From contig NZ_FMTP01000007.1 of the NCBI RefSeq assembly GCF_900100155.1, forward strand, positions 62,001 through 126,000: DNA of 64,000 nt, written 5' to 3'. Below the pieces are notes generated by a model. The model was not told the DNA's origin. It searched no databases and was given only the letters and a program-made list of their open reading frames with translations. Positions within the stretch are counted from its first letter, which is position 1. Every line of letters begins with the position of its first letter. Below, in pieces: positions 27,423 to 36,697 of this stretch. A program made the position numbers and the translations under genes. The stretch comes from Ancylobacter rudongensis. Its GTDB lineage: Bacteria; Pseudomonadota; Alphaproteobacteria; Rhizobiales; Xanthobacteraceae.

Positions 27423-29507
27423 ATGAATCAGCACATCCTGCCGACCCGCACTGGCTATTCCGCCTGTCCGCATGACTGCCCCTCCACCTGCGCGCTGGAG
27501 ATCGAGGTGGAGGATGGCCGCATCGGCCGCGTGCGCGGCTCGCGCGCCAACAGCTTCACCGCCGGCGTCATCTGCGCCAAGGTCGCGCGCTATGCCGAGC
27601 GGGCCAACCACCCGGACCGGCTGACCCAGCCCCTGCGCCGCATCGGGCCGAAGGGGGAGGGGCGCTTCGCCCCGATCTCCTGGGACGAGGCGCTGGACGA
27701 GATCGCCCACCGCTTCCGCGACGCTGAGCAGGCGCACGGGCCGGAGGCGGTCTGGCCCTATTACTATGCCGGCACGATGGGGCTGGTGATGCGCGACGGC
27801 ATCAACCGGCTGACCCGCGCCAAGGGCTATTCGCGGTTCTTTTCCTCGATCTGCGTCAACCCGGCCTGGAGCGGCTTCCTCGCCGGCACCGGCAAGCTCG
27901 CCGGGCCGGACCCGCGCGAAATGGCCAAGAGCGATTTCGTGGTGATCTGGGGCACCAACCCGGTGTCCACCCAGATCAATGTGATGACCCACGCCATCCG
28001 CGCCCGCAAGGAGCGCGGGGCGAAGATCGCCGTGGTCGATGTCTACCGCTCACCGACCATGGAGCAGGCCGACATCCCGATCCTGATCCGGCCCGGCACC
28101 GATGGCGCGCTCGCCTGCGCGGTGATGCATGTGCTGTTCCGCGACGGACTGGCCGACCGCGCCTATCTCAAGGACTTCGCCGATGACGCGGCCGGGCTGG
28201 AGGCGCATCTGGCCACCCGCACGCCGGACTGGGCCGAGGCGATCACCGGCCTGCCGGCGGATGAGATCGAAGCCTTCGCCCACGCCATCGGCCGGACCAA
28301 GAAGACCTTCATCCGCGCCGGCTACGGCTTCACCCGCTCGCGCAATGGCGCGGTGGCGATGCATGCGGTGAGCTGCATTCCCACCCTTACCGGCGCTTGG
28401 AAGCATGAGGGCGGCGGGGCGTTCCACTCCAACAGCGCCATCTATGGCTGGAACAAGCGGATGGTGGAGGGGCTGGACATCCCCACCAGCGCGCGCGAGC
28501 TCGACCAGTCACGCATCGGCGACATTCTCACCGGAGACCCGGAGGCGCTGCTTGGCGGCCCGCCGGTCACCGCGATGCTGATCCAGAACACCAACCCGGT
28601 GTCGGTCGCGCCCGACCAGGAGACGGTGCGGCGGGGCTTTGCCCGCAACGACCTGTTCGTCGCCGTGCATGAGCAGTTCATGACCGAGACGGCTGCCATG
28701 GCCGACATCGTGCTGCCGGCGACCATGTTCACCGAGCATGACGACCTCTATCAGGGCGGCGGCAACCAATATGTCATCCTCGGCCCGAAGCTGGTGGAGC
28801 CGCCGGGCGAGTGCCGGACCAACCACGCGGTGATCGTGGCGCTGGCCGACCGGCTCGGCGCCGCACATGAGGGGTTCCAGATGAGCCCGCGCGACCACAT
28901 CGACTGGCTGCTGCAGGCGAAGGGGCGCGGCACAGTGGAGGAACTGGAGGAAAAGCGCTTCCTCGACGTGCAGCCGGATTTCGACACCGCGCATTATGTG
29001 AAGGGCTTCAACTGGCCGGACGGCAAGTTCCGGCTGAAGCCGGACTGGGCGCATTCGCGCTTCACCTCCCCGGGCAAGTTCGGGCCGTATCGCGACATGC
29101 CGGAATGGCCGGACCATTGGACTGTCATCGAGGAGGCGAATGCGGACTACCCGTTCCGCCTCGTCACCGCGCCGGCGCGCTCCTTCCTCAACTCCAGCTT
29201 CACCGAGACCGAGGGCTCGGTTGCCCGCGAGAAGCGGCCGGAGCTGTTGCTGCACCCCGAGGATGCGGCGGCGTTGGAGGTGGGCGAGGGCGAGCTTGTG
29301 CGCGTCGCCAGCGCGCGGGGCGAGGTGCTTCTGCATGCCCGCCTGTTCGACGGGCTGCGGCGGGGCGTGGTGGTGGCGGAATCGATCTGGCCGAACCGCG
29401 CCCATGCTGGCGGGCGCGGCATTAACAGCCTCACCGGCGCCGACCCCGTCGCCCCCGCCGGCGGCGCGGCGCTGCACGACAACCGGGTGCGGATCGGGAA
29501 GGTGTAG
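27423..29507 (+). CDS. Molybdopterin-dependent oxidoreductase, substrate unknown
   Basis: A 694-residue enzyme of the DMSO reductase superfamily. It begins with a 4Fe-4S motif, Cys15-X3-Cys19-X3-Cys23-X27-Cys51 (SACPHDCPSTCALE), then the molybdopterin domain with Cys144 in FSSICVNPAW as a possible Mo ligand, GTNPVSTQ and QNTNPVSVAPD cofactor loops, and a C-terminal molydopterin dinucleotide-binding domain (SSFTETEG, NRAHAGGRGINSLTG). There is no Tat signal, so it is probably cytoplasmic. No electron-transfer partner subunit is adjacent, so donor and substrate cannot be inferred. The start codon touches the previous terminator, and the only ribosome-binding-like GCGGAG lies inside the terminator stem. 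Confidence 0.88.
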   Translation: MNQHILPTRTGYSACPHDCPSTCALEIEVEDGRIGRVRGSRANSFTAGVICAKVARYAERANHPDRLTQPLRRIGPKGEGRFAPISWDEALDEIAHRFRDAEQAHGPEAVWPYYYAGTMGLVMRDGINRLTRAKGYSRFFSSICVNPAWSGFLAGTGKLAGPDPREMAKSDFVVIWGTNPVSTQINVMTHAIRARKERGAKIAVVDVYRSPTMEQADIPILIRPGTDGALACAVMHVLFRDGLADRAYLKDFADDAAGLEAHLATRTPDWAEAITGLPADEIEAFAHAIGRTKKTFIRAGYGFTRSRNGAVAMHAVSCIPTLTGAWKHEGGGAFHSNSAIYGWNKRMVEGLDIPTSARELDQSRIGDILTGDPEALLGGPPVTAMLIQNTNPVSVAPDQETVRRGFARNDLFVAVHEQFMTETAAMADIVLPATMFTEHDDLYQGGGNQYVILGPKLVEPPGECRTNHAVIVALADRLGAAHEGFQMSPRDHIDWLLQAKGRGTVEELEEKRFLDVQPDFDTAHYVKGFNWPDGKFRLKPDWAHSRFTSPGKFGPYRDMPEWPDHWTVIEEANADYPFRLVTAPARSFLNSSFTETEGSVAREKRPELLLHPEDAAALEVGEGELVRVASARGEVLLHARLFDGLRRGVVVAESIWPNRAHAGGRGINSLTGADPVAPAGGAALHDNRVRIGKV

Positions 29508-29534
29508 CTATGTGGCTCACCGAGCGCGCCGGAG

Positions 29535-30398
29535 CTAGTATCCGGCTTCGGCCCATAGCATGGCCTCCTGATGGCGCTTCAGTTCTTCGAGAGACACAGG
29601 GAGTCTTTTGAGGTCAAGCAGGTACATCGGAATCTGCCATAAACGATAAAGAGTCTGTACATGCTTTTCTTCAGCTGTTTCGAGTGGCAGACTTTCGGCA
29701 ATAGCGCGTGCAAGTAAACGTTCGAGAATTTTCCTAATGTCCTCGAAACCTTCTTTATCCTGGAACGTAACCGTGCCCCAAGTCTCAGAGGTTGCCTGTA
29801 GGCCAGCCTCGGTAGTGAGGCCCAGTTGATGCAGTGCTTCAACTAATTGAAGCGAAGGGGGAGGCCAATCTCCAATCGATACACCGTCGTGAACGACAGG
29901 CGCGCTCCAAACTGGATCGCCATTCTCGAATGCTGCAATATCAACGTATAGTTGGCTTTCCCGCCGATACTCTTCCCAATTAGGCAGGATGTACTCACCC
30001 ATATTGCCTTCAAGATAATGGGTGCGTCGAGCTGTATCTACATATTCCTGAAGTTGTTTAGTGTCGACGGGTTTCCAGCTGGCTGCATTGGCATAGATCA
30101 TTCGGGCAAGGTGATTGTAGAACCAGCTCAGCATCGGTGTCAGGCGATCTTTCATCAGTGCTGAAGGGCAGCGAACGATGTCCATCAGGATCAAGCCCTT
30201 AGCGGCCTCTTCTTCTGCAAAGCCTTCTAGGACCTCGCGCTCACGCGAATGGCCCTGCAGCGCCTGAGCAGCCGACCAAAATCCAAAGGCGCTGTCGCGT
30301 ATCAGCGGAAGGCCTTCCGCAATGAAGCCCAGCTGTGCCTTGGGCGACATTTGCGCCAAGCGATTTGCCTGCCTAAGACCGATGTTCACCTTGCTCAT
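29535..30398 (-). CDS. AbiV-like (HEPN-type) protein, probably acquired
   Basis: A 287-residue, mostly helical protein. Residues about 25-78 (LPLIRDSAFGFW and FAEEEAAKGLILMD) resemble the helix pair with EExxK-type motif of AbiV abortive-infection proteins, a branch of the HEPN superfamily; the rest (about 90-285) I do not recognise. I see no clear HEPN R-X4-6-H nuclease motif, so RNase activity is not supported. Base composition drops sharply: two sampled 60-base lines have 25 and 36 G+C, against 47 in a line of the neighbouring gene. It sits alone, antisense between two GC-rich genes. GGAGG precedes the ATG. A role in phage defence is a hypothesis only. Confidence 0.5.
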   Translation of the reverse strand: MSKVNIGLRQANRLAQMSPKAQLGFIAEGLPLIRDSAFGFWSAAQALQGHSREREVLEGFAEEEAAKGLILMDIVRCPSALMKDRLTPMLSWFYNHLARMIYANAASWKPVDTKQLQEYVDTARRTHYLEGNMGEYILPNWEEYRRESQLYVDIAAFENGDPVWSAPVVHDGVSIGDWPPPSLQLVEALHQLGLTTEAGLQATSETWGTVTFQDKEGFEDIRKILERLLARAIAESLPLETAEEKHVQTLYRLWQIPMYLLDLKRLPVSLEELKRHQEAMLWAEAGY

Positions 30399-30731
30399 GG
30401 ATAACCTCCGGCAAGGACGCTATAGCGGCGCTTGGCCGTTTGCATCATCAGTTGGGAGCTTAAGCCAGAAACAGCTCGACATGGGGCGCGGCGGTTTGTC
30501 CGAGATAGAGGAGCGACGGCTGGAGAACGACACGATGCTGCTAGCGGCGCGGCACGACGGTGGGCATCGTGTGCGCGCACGCGATGCGGCCGGCAGCGGG
30601 GAGGGCCACCCCGCCTCGGCCGCGACATGCGCCGCTGTCGCAAATTTACGACCCAAGAGGTGGTAACTGAGGGGAACCGATCGACGCTGGCGGCGTCATA
30701 TCGACATCTTTCCTCGCAGCGGAACCGCCCC
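30399..30731. other. Interval between AbiV-like gene and transglutaminase
   Basis: About 333 bases without a recognisable gene. Next to the AbiV-like start, CTATAG (30420-30425 on the plus strand, near-palindromic) could serve as its -10 element, with no clear -35. The remainder returns to high G+C. I see no tRNA, integrase remnant or attachment-site repeat that would explain the insertion of the low-GC gene. Confidence 0.35.
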
Positions 30732-31559
30732 ATGAGATTCAACGTCGCCTCTCGGCTCGCCTATGAGGTGCGCGACAGGGCCGTCTTCATCCTCAACATC
30801 GAGGCGGCGGCGCTGCGGCACCAGACGATTCTGTCGGAAACGCTGAACCTCACCCCCGCGCTCGCGCTGGAGCGGCACGAGCTGGCGGGCGGCACCCGGC
30901 TGGTGCGCGTGGTGGTGGAGCCGGGCCTGTTCGAGGTCGCCTATGACGCCAGGGTCGAGCTGGCGATGCTCGATGCCGACCCCTCCCATGTCGGCGAGAC
31001 GCCGGTGGCGGAGCTGCCGCTGGGGGTGGTGCCCTTCCTCAACCCCAGCCGCTACTGCCAGTCGGACCAGCTCGGGCGCTTCGCCTATCACCAGTTCGGC
31101 GGCCTGCCGCCCGGCCATGAGCGGGTGACGGCGATCTGCAACTGGATCTACGACAATGTGGAGTATCTGAGCGGCAGCACCAATTCCGAGACCTCGGCCT
31201 ATGACACGATGGTGCAGCGCGCCGGGGTGTGCCGGGATTTCGCCCATCTCGGCATCGCCTTCTGCCGCGCACTGTCGATCCCCTCGCGCTTCGCCAGCTC
31301 CTATGCCTGGCAGCTCGACCCGCCGGACTTTCACGCCGTGTTCGAGTGCTATCTCGACGGCGCCTGGTATGTGTTCGACCCCACCCGCAAGGCCGCACTG
31401 CAGGGGCTGGTGCGGATCGGCGTCGGCCGCGACGCGGCGGATGCCGCCTTCGCCACCATCTATGGCGACGCTGTCATGACCGATATGCAGGTGTCGATCG
31501 CCCCGCTCGACGAGGTGGCGCATGCCGCGCCGACGCTGCGAGCGGTGGGGGTCGCGTAG
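30732..31559 (+). CDS. Transglutaminase-like cysteine protease family protein
   Basis: A 275-residue protein with an N-terminal beta-rich domain and a transglutaminase core holding the catalytic triad Cys167 (AGVCRDFAHLG), His201 (DFHAVFECYLDG) and Asp216 (VFDPTRK). Bacterial members are mostly peptidases or amidases rather than cross-linking enzymes; the substrate is unknown. The start at 30732 (MRFNVASRLAYEV) is conserved in style, though the upstream GCGGAAC is a weak ribosome-binding site. It ends four bases before the convergent purN. Confidence 0.87.
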   Translation: MRFNVASRLAYEVRDRAVFILNIEAAALRHQTILSETLNLTPALALERHELAGGTRLVRVVVEPGLFEVAYDARVELAMLDADPSHVGETPVAELPLGVVPFLNPSRYCQSDQLGRFAYHQFGGLPPGHERVTAICNWIYDNVEYLSGSTNSETSAYDTMVQRAGVCRDFAHLGIAFCRALSIPSRFASSYAWQLDPPDFHAVFECYLDGAWYVFDPTRKAALQGLVRIGVGRDAADAAFATIYGDAVMTDMQVSIAPLDEVAHAAPTLRAVGVA

Positions 31560-31563
31560 ACGC

Positions 31564-32217
31564 TCAGCCGACCGGCGGCACGACCAGCGCCGGCGGGGCG
31601 AGGGTGAACTCGTCAATCGTGACGCGGCCATTCTCCAGCCGGGCGCGGCCATCGGCGACGAGGCGCAGCGCGGCGGGATAGACGATATGCTCCTGCGCCA
31701 GCACGCGCGCGCCGAGCGTGTCGGGCGTGTCGCTCTCCAGCACCGGCACGGCGGCCTGAATGAGGATGGGACCGACATCCATTTCCGGCGTGACGAAATG
31801 CACCGTGCAGCCATGGATGCGCACGCCCTCGGCCAGCGCCCGCTCATGCGTGTGCAGGCCCTTGAAGCTCGGGAGCAGCGCCGGGTGGATGTTGAGCATC
31901 CGTCCCGTCCATTTTTCCACGAACGGGCCGGTGAGCAGGCGCAGGAAGCCGGCGAGGCAGACGAGATCGGCCTGCTCCTCCACCAGCACCGCGTCGAGCG
32001 CGGCGTCGAACGCGGCGCGGTCGGCATGCGCCTTGTGGTCGACGACGCGGGTGGGGATGTTGCAGGCCTGGGCGCGGGCAAGGCCATGCGCGTCCGGCCG
32101 GTTGGAGATCACCACCGCGATCTCGGCCGGAAAGTCCGGCGCCGCCGCCGCCTCGATCAGCGACATCATGTTGGAGCCGCGCCCGGAGATGAGGACGGCC
32201 ACGCGGGGTTTGGTCAT
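31564..32217 (-). CDS. purN: Phosphoribosylglycinamide formyltransferase
   Basis: Transfers a formyl group from 10-formyl-THF to GAR, the third step of purine synthesis. The 217-residue protein shows VLISGRGSNM (8-17, phosphate-binding), the formyl-binding NIHPALLPSFKG with catalytic Asn and His, and the TPEMDVGPI aspartate motif. The ATG at 32217 is 13 bases after the purM stop, so the two form an operon. Length and order match purM-purN in other proteobacteria. Confidence 0.96.
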   Translation of the reverse strand: MTKPRVAVLISGRGSNMMSLIEAAAAPDFPAEIAVVISNRPDAHGLARAQACNIPTRVVDHKAHADRAAFDAALDAVLVEEQADLVCLAGFLRLLTGPFVEKWTGRMLNIHPALLPSFKGLHTHERALAEGVRIHGCTVHFVTPEMDVGPILIQAAVPVLESDTPDTLGARVLAQEHIVYPAALRLVADGRARLENGRVTIDEFTLAPPALVVPPVG

Positions 32218-32230
32218 GGCGCCGTCCGGC

Positions 32231-33313
32231 TCAGAGCGGCGTGTGGAGGGTGAGCGTGCCGTCATAGACAGTGTGCGCCGCGCCCTCGCCGGGCTCGATG
32301 ACGCCGAGATGCACCACTTCCTCGCCGCCCTGCGCGAAAGCATCGGCCACGGTCTCGGCGTCTTCCGGGGCGCAGACCACCACCATGCCGATGCCGCAAT
32401 TGAAGGCGCGCAGCATTTCTTCCGGCGCCACATTGCCGGTCTGCGCCAGCCAGCGGAACACCGGGGGGAGGGTGACGCCGTCAAGGTCGATGCGGCCGAT
32501 CGTGTGCTTGGGCAGCACGCGCGGCAGGTTCTCGGTGAGGCCGCCGCCGGTGATGTGGGCGAGCGCCTTCACCTTGCCGGTGGAGCGGATGGCCGCGAGC
32601 GCCGACTTCACATAGAGCCGGGTGGGGATAAGCAGCGCCTCGCCCAAAGTGAGGCCGCGGGCGAAGGGGGCGGGCGAATCCCAGCCGAGGCCGGACAGCT
32701 CGACAATGCGGCGCACCAGCGAATAGCCATTGGAATGCACGCCTGACGAGGCGAGGCCGAGCAGCACGTCGCCGGGGCGCACATTGGGCGAGGGCAGCAG
32801 CTCGCCGCGCTCCACCGCGCCGACCGAGAAGCCGGCGAGGTCGTAGTCGCCTTCCGCATACATGCCGGGCATCTCAGCCGTCTCGCCGCCGATCAGCGCG
32901 CAGCCGGCCTCGACGCAGCCCCGGGCGATGCCGGCGACAATGGTGGCGCCGACCTCGGGGGCCAGCTTGCCGGTGGCGAAATAATCGAGGAAGAACAGCG
33001 GCTCGGCGCCCTGCACCACGAGATCGTTGACGCACATGGCGACGAGATCGATGCCGATGGTGCCGTGCCGGCCGGTCTCGATGGCGATCTTCAGCTTGGT
33101 GCCGACGCCGTCGGTGGTGGCGACGATGAGCGGGTCCTTGAAACCGGCGGCCTTGGGGTCGAACACCCCGCCGAAGCCGCCAATATCGGCATCGGCGCCC
33201 GGCCGGCGGGTCGCCTTGACCAGCGGCTTGATGAGATCGACCAGCCGGTTGCCGGCATCGATGTCGACGCCCGCATCGCGATAGCTGAGGCCTTTTTCCG
33301 TACCGGTCATCAT
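32231..33313 (-). CDS. purM: Phosphoribosylformylglycinamidine cyclo-ligase
   Basis: AIR synthetase, closing the imidazole ring in purine synthesis. The 360-residue protein has the ATP-grasp-like PurM features: [18 protein letters not shown] at the start, [22 protein letters not shown], and [20 protein letters not shown]. Two adjacent ATG codons (33313 and 33310) can start it; GGGGACGC lies upstream. It is the first gene of the purM-purN operon. Confidence 0.96.
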   Translation of the reverse strand: MMTGTEKGLSYRDAGVDIDAGNRLVDLIKPLVKATRRPGADADIGGFGGVFDPKAAGFKDPLIVATTDGVGTKLKIAIETGRHGTIGIDLVAMCVNDLVVQGAEPLFFLDYFATGKLAPEVGATIVAGIARGCVEAGCALIGGETAEMPGMYAEGDYDLAGFSVGAVERGELLPSPNVRPGDVLLGLASSGVHSNGYSLVRRIVELSGLGWDSPAPFARGLTLGEALLIPTRLYVKSALAAIRSTGKVKALAHITGGGLTENLPRVLPKHTIGRIDLDGVTLPPVFRWLAQTGNVAPEEMLRAFNCGIGMVVVCAPEDAETVADAFAQGGEEVVHLGVIEPGEGAAHTVYDGTLTLHTPL

Positions 33314-33397
33314 GCGTCCCCGAACAATGCTCGCGGATTAAACGCTTATGGCGCGGCGGGCAAGGTCGCGGGCGGCTTTCCCCCGCACGGCGCGGCC

Positions 33398-34546
33398 TCA
33401 GCCCCGGCGCCCGGCATGCTCGATGCCCAGCGCGGTGAGGCCGGCGGCCAGCCCCCAGAAGGCGGAGCCGAGGCCGAACAGCGACAGGCCCGAGGCGGTG
33501 ACCGCCAGCGTCAGCACGGCGGGAAAGCGCTTGGCCGTGTCGCCCATCGCCGAGGCGAGCGCGTTGACCAGCGGGCCGAGCAAAGCCAGTCCGGCGAAGG
33601 TCGCCACCAGTTCGCGCGGCAGGGTGGCGATCAGCGCCACCGCGCCGGCGCCGAAGCCGGCGAGCACGACATAGCTCAGCGCATAGAACGGCGTCGCCAG
33701 CCAGCGCTTTGCCGGGTCGGGATGGGCGTCCGGCCCGGTGCAGATCGAGGCGGTGATGGCGGCGAGGTTGCTGGTCAGCGAGCCGATCGGCGCCGTTATC
33801 AGCGAGGCGATGGCGGTGGAGGCCAGGATCGAAGGCGCCGGCGGCTTGTAGCCGGCCGCCTGCAGCACGGCGAGGCCGGGCAGGTTCTGCGAGGCCATGG
33901 TGACGATGTAGAGCGGGATGCCGACGCCGATCATCGCCTGCAGGTCGAAGCGCGGCACGATCAGCTCGATCGTCGGCCACGGCACGCCATCGGGCAGCGG
34001 GCCGACCCGGCCGAGGACGAAGGCCAGCGCGATGCCGAGCACCAGCACCGCCAGCACGGCGCCGAACGGGCTGATCCGCCGCGCCACCAGGAACAGCAGC
34101 ACCAGCGGCAGCACCAGCAGCGGGTCGACCTGCCCGGCGGAGAACACGCCGGTGCAGAAGCGGAACAGCACGCCCGCCAGCATGGCGGCGGCGATCGCCA
34201 CCGGCAGGCGCTGCACCAGCGCGCCGAGCGGCTTCACCGCGGCGGTGACGAGGATCAGCGCGCCGGCGACAAGGAAGGCGCCCACCGCCGGCTCGATGGT
34301 GAGGCCGTGCGAGGCGGCGATCAGCGCCGCGCCGGGCGTGGTCCAGGCGGTGATGATCGGCATGCGGTGGCGCCAGCCGAGCCAGGCCGAAGTCGCCGCC
34401 ATCGACAGGCACAGGCCGATGACGCCCGAAGTGATCTGCCCCGGCGTGGCGCCGAGCGCCTGCGCCGCCGCGACGATGAGGGTGAGCGTGCCGCCAAAGC
34501 CGACAAGGGCGGCGACGATGCCTGAGGTGACGACAGAGGAGCGCAT
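33398..34546 (-). CDS. BenE-type benzoate/proton symporter-like protein
   Basis: A 382-residue membrane protein with about 11-12 segments. It has the BenE family layout: a repeated two-half structure, with SGVIGLCLSMAATSAW, WTTPGAALIA and ASQNLPGLAVLQAAGY, and ICTGPDAHPDPAKRW between segments. BenE proteins import benzoate with protons, but many members lack proven substrates and no catabolic genes are nearby, so the substrate is open. The ATG at 34546 (MRSSVVTSGIVAAL) is chosen over an upstream start that adds a non-conserved basic leader. It is on the same strand as purM, 84 bases upstream. Confidence 0.85.
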   Translation of the reverse strand: MRSSVVTSGIVAALVGFGGTLTLIVAAAQALGATPGQITSGVIGLCLSMAATSAWLGWRHRMPIITAWTTPGAALIAASHGLTIEPAVGAFLVAGALILVTAAVKPLGALVQRLPVAIAAAMLAGVLFRFCTGVFSAGQVDPLLVLPLVLLFLVARRISPFGAVLAVLVLGIALAFVLGRVGPLPDGVPWPTIELIVPRFDLQAMIGVGIPLYIVTMASQNLPGLAVLQAAGYKPPAPSILASTAIASLITAPIGSLTSNLAAITASICTGPDAHPDPAKRWLATPFYALSYVVLAGFGAGAVALIATLPRELVATFAGLALLGPLVNALASAMGDTAKRFPAVLTLAVTASGLSLFGLGSAFWGLAAGLTALGIEHAGRRG

Positions 34547-34626
34547 GCGGCAGATCCGAACGGTGCGCCGGGCTGGCGCGACGCCGCCTTTTGGCACGCG
34601 CGGCCGGCGCCGTCATCAAGGATGGC

Positions 34627-35367
34627 TCACGCCGGCGGAGCGAGGCCGCCGAGGGGAATGAACTCGGGCGAAGCCTCCTCGGCGGCTCCGCCGTTCCAGT
34701 CGCCCAGCCAGCGCTCCACCCGCAGACCGGCCTGCGCGATTCGCCGTTCAAGCTCGGTGCCCGGGGTGAAGCGGATGCGGCTCTGCGCGCTCAGGGTGCG
34801 CCCGTCGCCCAGGCGATAGTAGGTGCCGTAGGTGACGACGCCCGAGGCTTCATCGCAGCTTGCCGTGTTCCAGGCCTCGACCCGGCCATGGGCGGGGTGA
34901 TCGACCCACCGGCGCGAATTGTGCGGCTGCCACTCCTCCCACTCGCGGGCGGCCGGGTTGCGGCTGTCGAAGATAAAGCGCCCGCCCGGCGCCAGATGTG
35001 CCGCGATGGTCGCGAGCACGGCGCGCTGGTCGTCATCGGTGAGGAAGACCTGGAAGGCGTGCCCGGTCAGCACGATGAGATCGAAGCGCTGCCCCAGGCG
35101 CAGCGTGCGGGCATCGGCCTCGATCCACACGGCGCCGTCGCTGCCCGGGCGGGCACGGGCCACGTCGAGCATCGCGGCAGCCGGATCGACGCCGACGCGG
35201 ACAGGGTTGGAGAGTCCCGCCAGAAACGCACCTGTCCCGCAGCCGAGATCGAGCACGCAGTCCACCTCCCGGGCAAGGCCGGCGCAGAAGCTGCGGTCCA
35301 TGCCCCAATCGTTCTCGGTATCGTAGAAGGCGACGAGGGACGCATCGGTATAAAGCGGGTCTTCCAT
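34627..35367 (-). CDS. Class I SAM-dependent methyltransferase
   Basis: A 246-residue Rossmann-fold methyltransferase with motif I DLGCGTGAF (40-48), an acidic residue at the end of the next strand (VGVDPAAAML), and the post-motif LAPGGRFIFDSRNP. The C-terminal part has beta strands typical of small-molecule methyltransferases. Substrate unknown. I use the ATG at 35367 because GGAGGAG precedes it; an upstream start adds 19 residues with no support. It lies 80 bases from the BenE-like gene, so co-transcription is possible. Confidence 0.87.
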   Translation of the reverse strand: MEDPLYTDASLVAFYDTENDWGMDRSFCAGLAREVDCVLDLGCGTGAFLAGLSNPVRVGVDPAAAMLDVARARPGSDGAVWIEADARTLRLGQRFDLIVLTGHAFQVFLTDDDQRAVLATIAAHLAPGGRFIFDSRNPAAREWEEWQPHNSRRWVDHPAHGRVEAWNTASCDEASGVVTYGTYYRLGDGRTLSAQSRIRFTPGTELERRIAQAGLRVERWLGDWNGGAAEEASPEFIPLGGLAPPA

Positions 35368-35567
35368 CACGCGCTCCTCCAGCCGGCCTCCTGCCTTCTG
35401 CCACGGAGGAACGTCCACCGCCATGTCGCGTTAGGGAAGGTTCTGTGAATGGCGGGGGCGCGCGTCCCGGCTGTGCGGCTTGTGCATCGCACGCGCGCCG
35501 TTTTCCTGTATTTATGTGCGCGAGGCGGCGTCGGCAGGCGCGGACCCGGGCGAGAGGCGGTTCACGA

Positions 35568-36695
35568 ATGGCGTGGCACAAGCAGGTGATGTTCTGGCTG
35601 GCGATGCTTGGCCTGTTCATTGCGGCCGCATGGCTGCTGAGCAGCGTGTTGCTGCCCTTCGTCGCCGGCCTCGCGCTCGCCTATTTTCTCAACCCGGTGA
35701 CGACGCGGCTGGAGCGCTGGGGCGTCAACCGGCTGGTGGCCTCGCTGGTGACGATCACCCTGACGCTGCTGCTGGCCATTCTGCTGATGCTGCTGGTCGT
35801 GCCGATCTTCGGCTCGCAGCTCGCCGCCTTCATCCAGCGCCTGCCGGAATATATCGGCAAGCTGCAGAATCTCTTGACCGGCGAGGGCGAGAGCGCGGCG
35901 TGGCTGCGCGATTTCGTCGGCGACCGCATGCCGAGCGTCCAGTCCGGGCTGAACGAGCTGGTCTCGCAGGGCGCGACCTACATGCTGACCCTGATCCAGG
36001 GGCTGTGGACCGGCGGGCAGGCGCTGCTCTCGGTGTTCTCGCTGCTGGTCATCACCCCGGTGGTGGCGTTCTACATTCTCAATGACTGGTACAGCATGGT
36101 CCACAAGGTGGATTCCTGGCTGCCGGTGCGCCACCGCGCCACCCTTCGCAGCCTTGCCCGCCAGATGGACGGCGCCATCGCCGGCTTCGTGCGCGGCCAG
36201 TCGCTGGTCTGCCTCATTCTCGGCAGCTTCTACGCCATCAGCCTGACCATGACGGGGCTGAATTTCGGCTTCGTCATCGGCTTCGTCTCGGGGATCATCA
36301 CCTTCATCCCCTATGTCGGCTCGCTGACCGGCCTCGTGCTGGCCGGCGGCGTCGCCATCGTGCAGTTCTTCCCGGACTATTCGATGATCGCCATCGTCAT
36401 CGGCATCTTCGTGTTCGGCCAGTTCATCGAAGGCTACATCCTCTCGCCCAAGCTGGTGGGCGACAGCGTCGGCCTGCACCCGGTGTGGCTGATGTTCGCC
36501 CTGCTGGCCTTCGGCTACATGCTGGGCTTCCTCGGCCTGCTGCTGGCGGTGCCGCTGGCGGCGGCGGTGGGGGTGCTGGTGCGCTTCGCCATCAACCAGT
36601 ATCTGGAAAGTCCGCTCTATACGGGGGAGGGCGAGGGGGAACTGCACAGCGCCCCCGCGCCGGTGCCCTTCCTGCCCGAGAGCCGGGTGCGCTGA
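35568..36695 (+). CDS. AI-2E family transporter (PerM-like)
   Basis: A 375-residue membrane protein with about eight segments: two N-terminal, a soluble amphipathic region at about 90-150, and a C-terminal block with GFVIGFVSGIITFIPYVGSLTG and EGYILSPKLVGDSVGLHP, the hallmark of the AI-2E exporter/PerM family. Some members export autoinducer-2, others exchange sodium and protons; the role here is not determined. The ATG at 35568 follows GAGAGGCGG. Its stop overlaps the region of the hdaA start, three bases apart, so the two genes are coupled, as in other rhizobia. Confidence 0.9.
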   Translation: MAWHKQVMFWLAMLGLFIAAAWLLSSVLLPFVAGLALAYFLNPVTTRLERWGVNRLVASLVTITLTLLLAILLMLLVVPIFGSQLAAFIQRLPEYIGKLQNLLTGEGESAAWLRDFVGDRMPSVQSGLNELVSQGATYMLTLIQGLWTGGQALLSVFSLLVITPVVAFYILNDWYSMVHKVDSWLPVRHRATLRSLARQMDGAIAGFVRGQSLVCLILGSFYAISLTMTGLNFGFVIGFVSGIITFIPYVGSLTGLVLAGGVAIVQFFPDYSMIAIVIGIFVFGQFIEGYILSPKLVGDSVGLHPVWLMFALLAFGYMLGFLGLLLAVPLAAAVGVLVRFAINQYLESPLYTGEGEGELHSAPAPVPFLPESRVR

Positions 36696-36697
36696 GC

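Noticed and set aside
30432-30731. N-terminal extension of the transglutaminase gene
   Set aside because: The open frame continues upstream to 30432, but the extension is basic, low in complexity and unlike the family. Homology-style features begin at 30732.
32161-32484. Alternative longer N-terminus of purN running through the end of purM
   Set aside because: An open frame continues upstream, but the conserved MTKPRVAVLISGRGSN start is at 32217 and the extension lies entirely inside purM.
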